From positions 364,101 through 428,100 of the forward strand of contig CAJJDO010000041.1 of assembly GCA_905183005.1 (NCBI GenBank): a DNA stretch of 64,000 nucleotides, in the 5' to 3' direction. Positions within the stretch are counted from its first letter, which is position 1. Every line of letters starts with the position of its first letter. Source of the stretch: Paramecium pentaurelia. Lineage: Eukaryota; Ciliophora; Oligohymenophorea; Peniculida; Parameciidae. Positions 22,475 through 34,807 of the stretch are shown piece by piece. The notes beneath the pieces are model-generated. The model saw only the letters and a list, made by a program, of their open reading frames with translations, searched no databases and was not told the origin of the DNA. Both the position numbers and the translations under genes were made by a program.

Positions 22475-23606
22475 TCATTTTGCATTTTTCTGTTCAGAAT
22501 TTTCCCTCTATGCTATTTATTCTTGTTAATCATTATTCTTGCATTTCATATCAAAGAATGGAACCAATAACAGGAAGCTAAACAAAACAGCTGCAAATGG
22601 ACCATCATCTGATCTTAAATTAAACTAAATTATTATTTAAAAATTACTTTCTTAGAGTCTACCATTCTCTTTAGTGTGAATAGAAGATAAAACCCAAAAC
22701 AGCAACTCGTTGCTATAATTAAGCATAATATATCATAGTTGTAATAAAGAGAAAAGAGAATGCCTCCAAAAGTCAAATTTGGTAAGATTATATACCAAAA
22801 TGAATCTAGAAATATAATAATTAAATTTAACTTTTTATGCTTAATTCTTCAACTTCCTACATACAATATGCAAATATTGAATAAGTTTCAAGATTGATGA
22901 AACACAATAAAATAATTAAAATTTCACTACAACCATTACTTCTAAGAGTACTTCCATAATAACTACTTTAAGTATCATAAATATAATAAGTAGATGAGTA
23001 AATAGCTTAAATGAAGAATGCATAAGAAAATGTATAAGTAACAACTAAAATAGTTCTTAATTGTTTATCTCTTAATTTTTTGTGAGCAGTATATGAATAT
23101 AACAAAGATAAGCTCATTATTATAACAAAAATATAAAAAGGTAATTTAAAATGCCCATTCAAATTATATGAAAGCCTTATAAAGTCATTCATATAAGAGC
23201 ATAAACATAAAAGTAGAGCTAAAGCTTAACAGAATAAGTAATATTTTAAGACTGACAAATTAAAATGTCTTCTCTCCATATAACCAGCTATACTTAGCTC
23301 TTTATGCTTCAAAGTATCCTACTTTTAGGTTATTAAGGGTTTAGGTAATTGTTGTTATTAATTTGGTAATAAAGGTTATTAAAGATATAACTGAGGTTGT
23401 TATAATTATGGGTACACAATAGGTTGTACTTGATTTTTTGTATAATACATTTGATTTTGTTATTACATTTAAGGAGGAAATACTATAATTGGATTAATTT
23501 GCTGTGCTTATGGTACAGCAGGTGCTTAATAATAAAATGCTGTTTGATCTTCTGGACTGGTCTTTGCTACTTAATTTATATCATTAGGAGTAGGTAAATC
23601 GGCCAT
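22475..23606 (-). CDS. seven-transmembrane protein, TMBIM/Bax-inhibitor-like
   Basis: Two introns (22806-22831, 26 nt; 22625-22647, 23 nt) give 360 residues with exact frame. About 100 N-terminal residues are Pro/Gln/Tyr-rich (PQMQQQNQMYYTKNQVQP). Seven hydrophobic segments follow, including LPFYIFVIIMSLSLLYSYT, ILVVTYTFSYAFFIQAIYSS and PFAAVLFSFLLLVPFFDM, and the tail is Gln/Glu-rich. A Pro/Gln-rich cytoplasmic head plus seven TMs is the layout of lifeguard/TMBIM proteins (ER/Golgi calcium leak, anti-apoptotic in animals). The assignment rests on layout rather than signature residues, so other 7-TM families remain possible. Confidence 0.5.
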
Positions 23607-23717
23607 TTTCAACTATGTGTATGTTTTCTATGAATAAATATATATTCAACATATAAAATATACGAGATATATTCATTTTTGCATAATATAGAAAAACATT
23701 TATATATATAAGAAATT

Positions 23718-24306
23718 ATGATGGAATAAATTGGTGGATTTATTTAATTATCAATAGGTTGTGCATCAGTCCTAATAAAGTTAATATACTTTATAGTCTT
23801 TATCAATATAATTAAAGAAAATCAATATAAGAGAAAATCCATTTTCATTAATAGAGTTTGTGTGAAATTTTATCATTATTTTTCAATGTAAAAACTACTC
23901 AAAAATAATAATACAATTTATCTGTTATTATATTTATTAATAATTAATGCAATAGAGTTCATTTATCTAAAATAATTAGTAATATGGTTCGATGCAATTA
24001 TTGAGAAAAGATGTTAAAGATTAGTTATTTACTAGATTTTAAAATTAAAAGAACACAATTAAGTAGGTAAAAGAAAAAGCTATGATTACATGGAAACCCT
24101 TAGTAAAGGCAAATTAATCTCCAAAATCTCCTAGGACATAATAAGTGACACCTTAATAATCTCCTTTAAGAGTCAAACAATATTCAAAACATTCTCCTGG
24201 AAGATTGTCTTTCTAAAAATCAAGTCTTGAATTGAATTCTGTTAATTCTAGGTAACGTCATGTCGTAATTTATTAGTTTGATGATACCGAAGAAAACACT
24301 GAATGA
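23718..24306 (+). CDS. hypothetical protein with two N-terminal membrane segments
   Basis: One intron (24067-24103, 37 nt, long for this window) gives 183 residues and restores the frame. Hydrophobic segments lie at about residues 5-35 (SIGCASVLIKLIYFIVFINI) and 65-95 (IYLLLYLLIINAIEFIYL). The C-terminal 70 residues are Ser/Pro/Arg-rich (NQSPKSPRTQQVTPQQSPLR), a likely phosphorylated cytoplasmic tail. It starts 111 bp from the divergent TMBIM-like gene, so the two may share a promoter. No family is recognised. Confidence 0.6.
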
Positions 24307-24450
24307 AATTGTACCAGTCGAAAAAATTTAAGATTTAGTTCAATCATTAAAGAGTTAGAATTATGGTGCTTCAGATTTATATATGTAGGAACTAAGAAAA
24401 TTATCAATTTTAATCTAAAATGAGTGAACTTAAAATAGTATCATTAATAT

Positions 24451-25532
24451 TCATAATTCTAACAATAGCATTTTTTGTTTTATTGATTCCATCAGCAGTT
24501 AATCACCTTTTAGTTTATTTTTTGTATATGCTTGTCTAGACTCTCTTTCCAACCTTTATTATTTAATATTATTTCTTTACATATCTGCTTGAAATTTAAT
24601 ATCAATTGGAGCTTAAGGTGTCTTTCTCTTTGAATGTTATCGAATTTCTGAAAGATAGTCTCGCCTTAATGTTGACGATGATGATTAATCCACAACCATC
24701 TAAGATTAAATTCTAGGTCTTCTTGGTAATTTTCTTATCTATCTCAAGTAGAGATTTCCTAAAATTTTAGAATCACTTTTCATTGGAGAGATTTCATTTT
24801 TTGATTTTTGATTGATTATTGTATGACTTTCTAAATCAATACTATGAGATATTTTAGGCAAAAAGTGTTCTTTAACAAAATGATCATAAGCAAATCTTTC
24901 TTTTATTTGTCTTCGCAACCTCTCTTCTTTTTCTTTTCTTTTTTATTCTTCTTCTCTTATCATTTAAAGTTAGGATTGATATGTTCTGCTCCTTAATCTA
25001 GATTAAACTTATTGAGAAAAGTAAGTGTCTTATAATTTCTTTTAAATTCTTAGATTTGCCAATTATTATTAATGTTCTTCTTATTATTTCTTATAATAGC
25101 TTTAATGTTCTTTTATTTCATCAGTTGTCAATACCTTAAACTTTTCCTTTATTTATTATAATTTTTATTTGATTTCTTCTTCTCTCTACTCATCTAACTA
25201 CTTTTCCTATGTTTCTTATTATAATTTTTCTTGTCTAAATTTCTCTAATAATTATTTGACTCTTTTATTTTATTCCTTTACCTTTTAGTTTCTCTCATCT
25301 GATTTCAATTGAATAAATGAAATATTTAATTTGGATTACAATCTACGAGAATCCTAAAGTTCTTTTAATTATTATAATTTCATTGACTCTAATAACTAAA
25401 GGGATTGTTATTTGATTTTCTCTTCTTCTAAAAGTCTTTACGTGCGTCTTAGGAACCTAAATTAAAATTATACTATTCATCTCGAATTCTTCTCTCCTCA
25501 GTTATTTTTTCTATATATAAATGATGCTCCAT
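24451..25532 (-). CDS. long coiled-coil protein
   Basis: One 29-nt intron (25428-25456) gives 350 residues with exact frame. From about residue 25 to 220 it is an almost continuous Glu/Lys/Gln/Leu coiled coil (for example LLEKFRQEKLQQETQEKQLD, IKEHQSYYKKQQEEHQQQLA). A globular or linker stretch follows (AYDHFVKEHFLPKISHSIDL), then a basic Arg/Ser tail (RRPRIQSQMVVDQSSSSTLR). Proteins of this type in ciliates are usually cytoskeletal, ciliary or basal-body components (inference). It converges with the gene ending at 24306. Confidence 0.65.
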
Positions 25533-26457
25533 TTAATAATAATTAATATTAAAAATAAATAACTTAATTTTTATATAAATAAAATAAAGTATACATGAGC
25601 ACTTAAATTTTTAAGTTCTCCTCATTTTTGTTTTTACTCAGCAGGAAAACATCTTTGGAATGAAGACAAATTAAATCTAATTGGAATTTATTAATATTTT
25701 GATCAAATAAGCAAGATCCTACAAAATGAATTGTAATATAAAATATTTCATCCGTGGAATATTTTTTTAGAGAATAAAATTTTGAATTTTTATATAAATT
25801 TTTTTATTTATCAAATTAAATAAACTTAAAGTAAAGCCATCTCCAAAATTTATAATTTAGCTTCTCCATAATTTCCATAAAAATATGAATTAATTATTTA
25901 CTACCCACTAATTATGGTCACAAAAGTGTAAATAAATTTGAAGTTTACCTAAAGATTAAATCTGAGGAGATTTATAATTTAATAAAGAAAATACTATTTG
26001 GCTATGGATAATAAATTGAAGAGCTGGGGTGAATAAATTTTGATCCAATATTTAAAGAATTAAAAATAATAGCTCTTGTATGATAAATTTAATGATTTTA
26101 TTGATTAATAAATTGTAATTAGTCTTTAAAGACTGAATAAAAAAAGGATTTAAAGATAGATTAAGGCAAATTTTGAAAAGAATAATTTTTTAGAAATTAA
26201 TTATAATTTTAATAATAAAAATAAATATATAATTTTTAATTTAAAACATATTGAATATTTATTAAATTTAATGAATACACTTTTACTTATTAAATTATTA
26301 GAAAATCTTGAAGATTAAAAATTATTCAAAATAATTAATGCTATTTGATTTATAAAATACATCAAGCTAAAGTATTAGTATAATTTAAATAAATTCAATT
26401 GAAGAAAATTAATGCTTATTAATAAATTTTAGTAACATAAATATTAAAATATGCTAC
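25533..26457. other. AT-rich spacer
   Basis: No supported gene, RNA or repeat. Only short TGA-broken frames and A/T runs are present on both strands. Confidence 0.45.
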
Positions 26458-27283
26458 TCATTCTTCTTTGCTTTTATTTTTCTCTGTTTTCTCACTTTTT
26501 TTAGCTTATGATGATTTCTTCTTTTCTTCATTTTCAGGATTTTATTTTGTAGAATCCTTTTTTTAATTTTTTTCAGATAACTTCTTATCTTTTTTAGGAT
26601 TAGACTTACAACAACCTTAAAATTATAAATACAATTACTATTTAGTATTAAAACTATTGGCACTAAAATGAAGATAGCGAAAATCAAATATTCTTTATTT
26701 TTTAAAAGTATGTGTTTCAATGAAAACTTGGTGAGGTCAAATTATTCTGTTATGGGTACTTCATCCAATTAACTTAATATTTCTTAATCAATTTCTTCAG
26801 ACTCTAATTATTCTTATCTTCTCTTTTCAACATCAGGTCTTTTTTACCATTAAGTCTATATTAATTCTTCAACATCCTTTATAATTTCAATTAATAAGTT
26901 AAGTTTAGCCAATTCTTTCTTATTCATGAATCTGTCATATTAAATATTTTCATGGAGATGTGTATATTTCTCTAAATCTAATTCTTAATTTTGTAACCCA
27001 TCAAGAATCTTAAATGATAAGAAATCATTATTACTCTAGTGACTTCTCTTTATTTGACATTAATTAAGCATTTGTCAAGTGCTGCTGCTTAGACTATATA
27101 AATGGCATCATTCTAATCATAATTTTGTTCCTTAATCAATTTTCCTATTAATGGACTGGCTTAATGTGATTAGACCTGCAGTATATATCTGGAAAATATA
27201 ACACAAGCAGCCTCTCTTAATTCTTCTTCATTAGTTTTGGCGGAAACTAAAGTGAAAAGAATGATGTAAATAAAATTGATCAT
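26458..27283 (-). CDS. type I membrane protein with charged cytoplasmic tail
   Basis: Two 26-nt introns (27009-27034, 26584-26609) give 257 residues with exact frame. The N-terminus MINFIYIILFTLVSAKTNEE is a signal peptide with likely cleavage after VSA. An upstream in-frame ATG exists at 27307 but would bury the signal. The luminal part is Gln/Glu-rich and helical. A single TM segment (YLIFAIFILVPIVLILNS) lies near residue 200 and is followed by a Lys/Glu/Ser tail (PENEEKKKSSQAKKSEKT). No known domain. It follows the V-ATPase A gene on the same strand by 32 bp. Confidence 0.65.
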
Positions 27284-27315
27284 ATAATAATTATTTATGT
27301 AATTTTTATTGATAC

Positions 27316-29331
27316 TCATTTGTCTGTTAAGTTTCTAAATGCTGATTTGATCTCGTCTACGAATTTAGTGAAATAATTCATTAATTCTTATTTTGGTTAT
27401 TTTGGATCCTATAAAGAAGAATCATAATAATAATATATACCTCAAATTTCATTTAAGATAATTTGACAAATTATGGTTTAGTTTGATTTAAAATTATATT
27501 CCAAGTAATTTTAGCATCTCCTGATGATTCAAGAATGGCTTTCTTACCACACTCGAAAAATGAGACAATGCATCTCATCATACCAATAGTTTTATAGAGT
27601 GGACAATTATAATCGTATTTACTGAAAGCATCTTATTATAAGAAATCTTCTCTTATGATTTTAGCAATCTAATAATAAAAATTATTGAATATACTTCTAA
27701 AGACAACTTTTAATCTTCAGATAAAGAATCTCTACCAACCAATTAGACAATTTCATTTAATTCAGATTCTTCATGCAAAATTTATTTGAACATAACTCTC
27801 AAATGTGTAAATTCAGGATCAAATGAATTGAAATATGGTTCAAGAATCTTTTCGTAATTAGAGTTTGATATGGTCCAATTTACAGATGGGAAATGCTTTC
27901 TCTAAGCTAATTTCTTATCTAATCCCCAAAAGACTTGAACTATAGTGAGTGTAGCAGTTGTAACTGGATCAGTAAAATCCTAAAGATAATAAATATTTTT
28001 ACTCCTCCTGGAGGGGAAACTGCTCCTACAATAGTAATAGATCCTTCTCTATCAGGTGAACCTCTGCATCTGACTCTTCCAGCTCTTTCATAAAATTGAG
28101 CCAATTTGGATGCCAAATAAGCAGGATAACCTTAATCTGCAGGCATTTCAGCCAATCTACCAGAGATTTCTCTTAAAGCTTCTGCCCATCTTGAGGTTGA
28201 ATCAGCCATCATAGATACATTGAAACCCATATCTCTGAAATATTCAGCTAAAGTGATTCCTGTATAAATAGAAGCTTCTCTTGCTGCCACAGGCATATTT
28301 GAAGTATTAGCAACTAAACATGTACGTTACATAATATTTTCTTCTTTTCCTTTCATTTATATAGTTAATTCTGGGAATTCACTAAGCACTTCAGCCATTT
28401 CATTTCCTCTCTCTCCACATCCAACGTAAATGATACATTCAGAATTGGAATATTTAGAAAGTGCCTAAGAGATACAAGTCTTTCCACATCCAAAGGCTCC
28501 TGGAATACAACATGTACCACCTAACACAGATGGATAGAGTGCATCAAGAACTCTTTGTCCTGTAAGGAGTGGAGTGTTACCCTATAATTTCTCGATAATA
28601 GGTCTGGGTTGTCTAACGGGCCAGAAGTGACTCATTCCATATTAATGTTTTTTGCCATCTAATTCAACTTCTATAACTTTGTCTTTTAATGTATAATTGC
28701 CCTCAGGTGCAATATAAGTGACTCTTCCTTAGACTCTTGGTGCTGTCAATATTTTGTGTTCATCAAAGAGATTATTTTCAAAGACTGAACCATAGATATC
28801 ACCACCACTAATCATTGAGCCTACTTTGATTGTAGATGAAGGTTTGAACTCCCAAACTCTATCTTAATCTAATGCTGGAATATCAACACCTCTTGGTACA
28901 AAAATGGAAGCGGATTGATCAGCAATGACTTACAAGGGTCTTTAAATTCCATCAAAAATTTGAGTCAAAATACCTAAATATTATATTTATGGATACCTGG
29001 TCCTAATTCAACTGAAAGTGGAGACTTTGTTCTCATAACAGGATCACCTACTGTTAATCCAGCTAATCATTTATAAATAAGTTTTAAGTACATGTATCTT
29101 CATAACACTGAATAGATGCATTATCACCTTCTAATTTAATGATTTCACCAACCAATTTATCCCAACCAACTTTCACTAATTCAAACATCTTAGCTCCTGC
29201 CATTTTCTCTGCCACAACCACTATTAAATTAGAGAACAGTATTTACATGGACCAGCCACTTTGAATACTCTACCAAAGCTACTCTCTTTTTCCTGCAACT
29301 CCTCCAATTGAGTCTTGCGCTATTTATTCAT
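27316..29331 (-). CDS. VMA1: V-type proton ATPase catalytic subunit A
   Basis: Six introns (29221-29246, 29063-29091, 28974-28996, 27980-28002, 27669-27694, 27409-27440) leave 618 residues with exact frame, the usual length of subunit A. The Walker A loop is GAFGCGKTCISQALSK, preceded by CCIP as in V-ATPase A. The N-terminal beta-barrel region (FGRVFKVAGPLVVAEKMAGA, LVGEIIKLEGDNASIQ) and the conserved C-terminus (IKSAFRNLTDK) also match. The subunit hydrolyses ATP in the peripheral V1 head to acidify contractile vacuole, food vacuoles and lysosomes. Six introns make it one of the more intron-rich genes here. Nothing looks abnormal. Confidence 0.95.
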
Positions 29332-29370
29332 ATCTTTTTTAATAAAATTTATATTAATGATCATCACTAT

Positions 29371-29758
29371 TCACAACCTAAAACTGGAAAAGATTTCTGA
29401 TAATTCTCTATTGGCTATTGGTTTACATCTTTCAAAATTCTTAATTTCTTTATCTTTATATGCTTCACTATGAAAACATTCATAAGTTTTTTATTTCCAA
29501 TACATAATCCCATATTCTCATTATTATAATTATCTAATTACCAAGTCTTTTTAATGCTCTTTCTGATCGTTCAGCATTCTTTTACATACATTCAATGTAT
29601 TTCTACTCATTATCTAAATTCTTATTCAAACATTCCTTCTCTTTTGTCTATATCATCTTTTACAACATATCGTAATTTTCTTTAACAACTGGAGCAATTT
29701 CATTTTGATACTTATCTAATTCAAAGTAATCACCAACAGTCTTTAAAACACCTGCCAT
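29371..29758 (-). CDS. small helical protein with four spaced cysteines
   Basis: One 25-nt intron (29517-29541) gives about 120 residues ending at TGA 29371-29373. The protein is highly helical and charged (MAGVLKTVGDYFELDKYQNE). Cysteines lie in two pairs (KECLNKN...YIECMQK and YECFHSEA...FERCKP), with about 13 and 16 residues between partners. That is reminiscent of helical-hairpin (CHCH-like) mitochondrial intermembrane-space proteins, but the spacing is not the canonical CX9C. It sits just upstream of the V-ATPase A gene (40 bp) on the same strand. Family not assigned. Confidence 0.6.
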
Positions 29759-29789
29759 TTTATATTTATTATTAGTTATTAAAATATAA

Positions 29790-30727
29790 TCATTTAAATC
29801 TCTTCTAGATATTTGAAATATTATTGTTTGTTGTACTCTTTTTAGTCTCCAATTTTGATTTAGGCCTATCAATTTCATTGATTGTCTATAATTATTCTGT
29901 TTCTATAATTGTTTTTCCAAGAGAAGATTTAGTTCCACTAGTATCATAATCTACAGAAGCATTCATTACTCTTTGTCTTTTTATTAATGGACTAACTGAT
30001 TGAATTGGAGATTGTCCTGAATTAGGTCTCATCTTCTAAACATTAGGAATTCGTTTCACATTTGATTCATAAGTTGACACACTTTATTATTATCTAGTTT
30101 ATATTGTTGCTTTCTTTATTTCATCTTAAGATTATATATCTTTTTTATTTGCAATTATGAAACCAAATAGATGTAACTATGGATCTATGAACTTTTCTAT
30201 TCTATTCTTTGCTCCATTATTGCTTTTCTCAAACTTAATAAATTTTACACCCTTTTTCCATACTTTGTCTCTCTAATTTTCAAAATACCAACATAAAGGA
30301 TAATTTAAATCATTATCAAATGGTATTTAAGCATTTTTTATTGTTTCAAAGATTTCTGGTAAATTCTTAGACTAACTCAATAATGATTATGGTATTTTGT
30401 TTACACAAATCTAATTTCATTAATTACTTACTTTGCCATCCATAGGTAATATATTTGAAATCTCACAAAATCCTTTTTAAACTGTAGGATTGTCGAATAC
30501 AAGTTCACATAAAAAAGCTGCTGAAGTCTTTCTCATTATTTAGTTTTTATCCTCAAAATTTGTTAATATTTTTTGAACATCTGTAGGTGTAAGTGATTGA
30601 AATATCTCCTCTTAATGTTGTTTACTATCATTCATATGACTCATTAATAACATTAGCACATTTACTCTATTAGTTTTTGCATTGACTCAATCAAAAGATC
30701 AGGCTCTCCTTTCGTTTACTTTTTCAT
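29790..30727 (-). CDS. hypothetical protein with Ser-rich C-terminal half
   Basis: Two introns (30667-30686, 20 nt; 30411-30431, 21 nt) give 298 residues with exact frame. The N-terminal half is folded-looking (EEIFQSLTPTDVQKILTNFE, AAFLCELVFDNPTVQKGFCE, DLNYPLCWYFENQRDKVWKK). The C-terminal half is Ser/Gln/Lys-rich and disordered. No family is recognised. Its start codon lies 11 bp from the start of the divergent kinase gene. If the next Met (30652) were used, the gap would be about 85 bp. Shared transcriptional control with the kinase is likely (inference). Confidence 0.6.
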
Positions 30728-30738
30728 TTTTAATATAA

Positions 30739-32195
30739 ATGAATAACATTAACACTGAAATACTCAACTTTCTTACCTACAGTAAAAACCTTATTACTAA
30801 TCAACCTTATCAAATAACCTTCAATGGAGATACTGTGTGTATGTTCAAAGTAATTTCAATGGCTACATTTAGCTTTTTAATTGTGAACGAAACCTCAAAT
30901 ACATTTTAAGAATCAGATTGAATGCTACAGTGGGATGGATAACCAAGACTAATAGACTTTGTGGATTCATTATCCATGTAGGTAACAAACAGAAAAAGTT
31001 TTATAGTGACGATAGTTCTATTCTTGTGAAGTAAAAAATGTCTTTTTCTTAGATTTAAAGAGTTACTTGCTTGTAAAGTAAGTTTTTATAATGTTTATGA
31101 ATTCTATGACTTTAAAGAGTAAATTGGAAAAGGTGCTTCATCTAGAGTGGTGAAAGCTTACTGCAAATTTACATAGAAATTTGTTGCAATCAAAATAATT
31201 GATAAAACCACTCTTAAACCTTTAAATTATGTACCCAATCCATTTATATTTCTAGGCTTCTTTAGAATAAGAAATCGAAATATTATTGAAAGTCAAAGAC
31301 TCCATATACTGTTCTCAGATTATCGAAATTTATTAGAGCCAATATGCTTTCTATATTGTTATGAGATTATTGAGTGGACAATCATTGTCTACTTATCTAG
31401 AAAATCAGTAAGGAGAAATCTAAAAGAAATTAACAAATAAACAAATCTTGTAAATCATGAGAAGACTACTAGAAGGAGTAAATTACTTACATTCAGTTGG
31501 AGTACATAAATTTTATTTAAATTATAATTTAGATCATACACAGAGATATTAAGCCTGACAATTTGATGTTAGGTGAATAAGATAATTTTGATACAATCAC
31601 CTTAATAGATTTTGGATTATCTACATTTACTAAGATCAACAGATACTTATTTTATAAATGTGGTACTCCAGGATATGTGGCTCCAGAAATTTTAAATTCT
31701 GCAGTAAGAAATCAATAATCAGAGAGTTGTGATATCTTTAGTTGTGGATGCATCTTTTATAGATTGTATGTTTAATAAATTTAATAATATAGAATAACAG
31801 GTAAAAATGTATTTAAAGGTCGAACATATGATGAATTACTCCATAAAAATAAGTAATGTTTAATTGACTTTAATGTTAAGTAAGAACAACATAGTAATCA
31901 GAATGCAATAAAATTATTACATTCAATGCTTAGGAAAAATCCTGATGAAAGAATAACAGCTAAAGCAGCATTACAAAGTAGTTACTTTTATAATGAATCT
32001 CTCTTCTCAATCAATGATGAAAATTGGGACTCATCTCCTCTTGTTAATCAGCTACCTCAATTTACGGCTACGATTGGCAGAGTATTTTAGTTGACAGCTC
32101 GAGATTTTACCAGTTAGAAACTAATCATTCCAAAATAGAGAGATAATAATTTCTATTCCCCCTAATTAAGTCCTATTAGAAAAGATTAATAATGA
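30739..32195 (+). CDS. serine/threonine protein kinase with N-terminal PH-like region
   Basis: Five introns (30850-30872, 31031-31052, 31231-31255, 31502-31532, 31766-31792) give 442 residues with exact frame. Residues about 1-115 look like a PH-type beta domain (GWITKTNRLCGFIIHVGNKQ). The kinase domain follows, with glycine loop IGKGASSRVVKA, VAIKIIDK lysine, catalytic IHRDIKPDNLMLGE, DFGLS and GTPGYVAPEIL. All catalytic residues are present. The loop style is that of CAMK-type kinases, a large group in Paramecium. The substrate is unknown. A PH-like start suggests membrane-lipid or autoregulatory control. It ends 17 bp from the convergent aminopeptidase gene. Confidence 0.9.
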
Positions 32196-32212
32196 ATATT
32201 TAAATTTTGATA

Positions 32213-34269
32213 TCATTTTATTATAGTTTTGTTCTTGATTATACTTTCTATTGATTATCTGGTTAATGGATGATAAAATGCGTAATTCTCTTGGTACCAT
32301 TAAGTTGCAGTTTCTCTATTAAATATAATAAAAATAACTATTACTTATTTAAAGCTTTATAAATTGGATTAACCATTTTCATTCTTCCTACTAAACCAAC
32401 AAATTTTCTAATCTTTTATAAATTTGTTGTATCCTTAGCATATTTTGTAATAATAGACAAAGTATACCATCTAAACAATAATTCGGCATCAGTTAAATCA
32501 CTAAGATGATATGCATCTTCTAAAGATACCATAATGGCATCAGTAACATCTTTATTTTTATCTTATAAGGTAGATAAGAATAATTATTTTTGATTTGATT
32601 TAAAATTATCAAAGATTTGATAATTTTATGGTTTAGTTCCTTTACCTTCAATCCAAGAATTTACTAATTCGAGTACATCTTTGGATGCAGGATTCTCAAA
32701 TTTTTCTTCAATAGGTGGTTAACCATAATCATAAACCCATTTATTATAGACATTATCTATACTTTTTTTGACACTTAAGAATTCTTCACTACTCAAATTT
32801 ATCTTTAACCAAAATATCATAAATCTATAGAAGTCATTTTCATCTGCACTCTTATATTCATATTCTTATAACCAATCCTTTAATAATTATTAAAATCTTG
32901 TTTCATTGATTTGTTTTTCAAGATAATACAATAATTAAAATCCTCTTTCATAAGGAATAGTCTAAAATATAATATTATATTATTACACTAAAACTATCAT
33001 CAGCATTATGATTTTCAGTCTTGGGATGTAAACTAGCATATGATTTAATAAAGTCATCTTAACTTGAATTGAATTCTTTTATTAATGCATTCATTTCATT
33101 ATTTCCAACTTAAGAATTAACATGAACTAAATTTATATCTCCAAACAATGTTTTAAGTCCTTTTCTTTCTAGAAAAACACAAAATCCTTCATTAATCCAC
33201 ATATTTGACCAATTATTACATGTGACTGTATTTCCAAACCAAGAATGAGCAATTTCATGAACAGCCACACTTACTCCACTCTTATCTCCAACTATTATTG
33301 TAGGATTAGCAAATGTTAAGAGTGGATTCTCCATACCTCCAAAAGGAAATGATGCTGGTAATATTACTATCTTATATGCTCCCCATTTATATTCACCAAT
33401 ATAATCTTCTAAATACTGTACATATTTATCTAAATCTTCTAATTCCTTTTAATATTTCTCAATATTTTTAGTTTCAGATATTACAGCTGTTCTTGTTCCA
33501 GTAGATCTTTCTTCCACTGTACCTGCAACAATAGCTATCAAATAAGCAGGAATCTTGATATTCAATTCAAATTAAAAGACATTAGCTATGGAATTCATAT
33601 TATAATTGTTCATCAATTAGAATTTTTGTGTTTACAATCTATTTCCACTCATAAACACATTTATTAATGGAGATTAAGTTATTACTGTTGCTGAATAAGT
33701 AAATTTAATGCTTGGTGTATCCTATAATGGAATCATAGATCTACAATTGTTTGCTTCACATTATGAAAATAAATATGGAGCCTCTAATCATAATTTATAA
33801 TTCCATATACTTTTATCATCTGTTTATGATGGATCCATAAAACTAAGTGCTCTAGCATCTTCACCAATTTGATATTTGATTCTAAATTTTACAATTTCAC
33901 CATATTTGTATACTTATCCTAATTCAATAACCAACTTCTCTCCTTATTCTTCTTTCTGAATTGGATCAGATTCTACATGATATTTCAACACTTGACCATT
34001 GTTTGGATAATAAACAAACAGGATATTCATTTTATAAATGTCCAAATGAACCTACTTTAGCACACTTCTCTTACTTCAGTCAATTAACTGGCATAAACTT
34101 TGAATGTGTATTCTACAGATCCATCAATTACTTTATCATTAAGATTCAAGAGCCATTCTATATGAAGATGTTGTGTTTTCACATCTTTGTAATTTGAGAA
34201 AGTGTTTTTATCTACATCTACACAATATAGCATATGACAAAGCAAAAATAAGATCACTAATTTCATCAA
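32213..34269 (-). CDS. LTA4H: secreted M1 zinc aminopeptidase, leukotriene A4 hydrolase type
   Basis: Two introns (32962-32988, 27 nt; 32316-32344, 29 nt) give 666 residues with exact frame. The substrate motif GGMENP is followed by the zinc site VAVHEIAHSWFGN and, 18 residues on, WINEGFCVFLERK (HEXXH-X18-E). The C-terminal helical domain ends ETATQWYQENYAFYHP, as in LTA4H. Unlike cytosolic LTA4H, the N-terminus MMKLVILFLLCHMLYCVDVD is a signal peptide, so the enzyme is probably secreted or vacuolar. It would trim peptides from their N-terminus; epoxide-hydrolase activity cannot be judged. Confidence 0.93.
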
Positions 34270-34807
34270 AATTAATAAATTAATATATATATATTACATC
34301 AATCATTTTTCATAATTAAAATGTGCTATTGGAATTAAAGAACTTTAATACTCATTTTTATATTAAATAAATAATCCAATATAATCTTGTCTTTTTATAC
34401 TAATAGTAAATGAGTGAAATAAGTATATAATTAATAATTAAGAGATTTATATTAATAAGTAAACATTTGAATAATAAATCTAAAAAGAAAAAGGTTAGAT
34501 TCTAATGTATATTATTTTCAATATGAAGAAATTCATACACTAATAATAACTAGTAATTCTATAATTATTCATAAAAATAATAATAATATTTTTATCTACA
34601 ATCAATTTAATAATCAATTTTTCATCTCCAATAATTTTATTGCTAATATACTTTATATTTCCTAAGTAAGTCTTTTTATTTATCAATTAATATTTGATGC
34701 TCTCTCTAATTGTATTTAATTTTAGTAAATTATATAAATTTGAGGTAGAGAATAAATAATCTGGGAGAATAAATAATTATATAATATAAAGGAATCTAAT
34801 TATTATT
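34270..34807. other. AT-rich spacer between two minus-strand secretory genes
   Basis: No gene or RNA was seen. The sequence is poly-A/T-rich with many aataata runs. It contains the promoter region of the aminopeptidase and the 3' end of the next gene, without recognisable elements. Confidence 0.45.

Noticed and set aside
33961..34197. Plus-strand 78-residue frame
   Set aside because: It lies antisense to the intact signal-peptide exon of the aminopeptidase.
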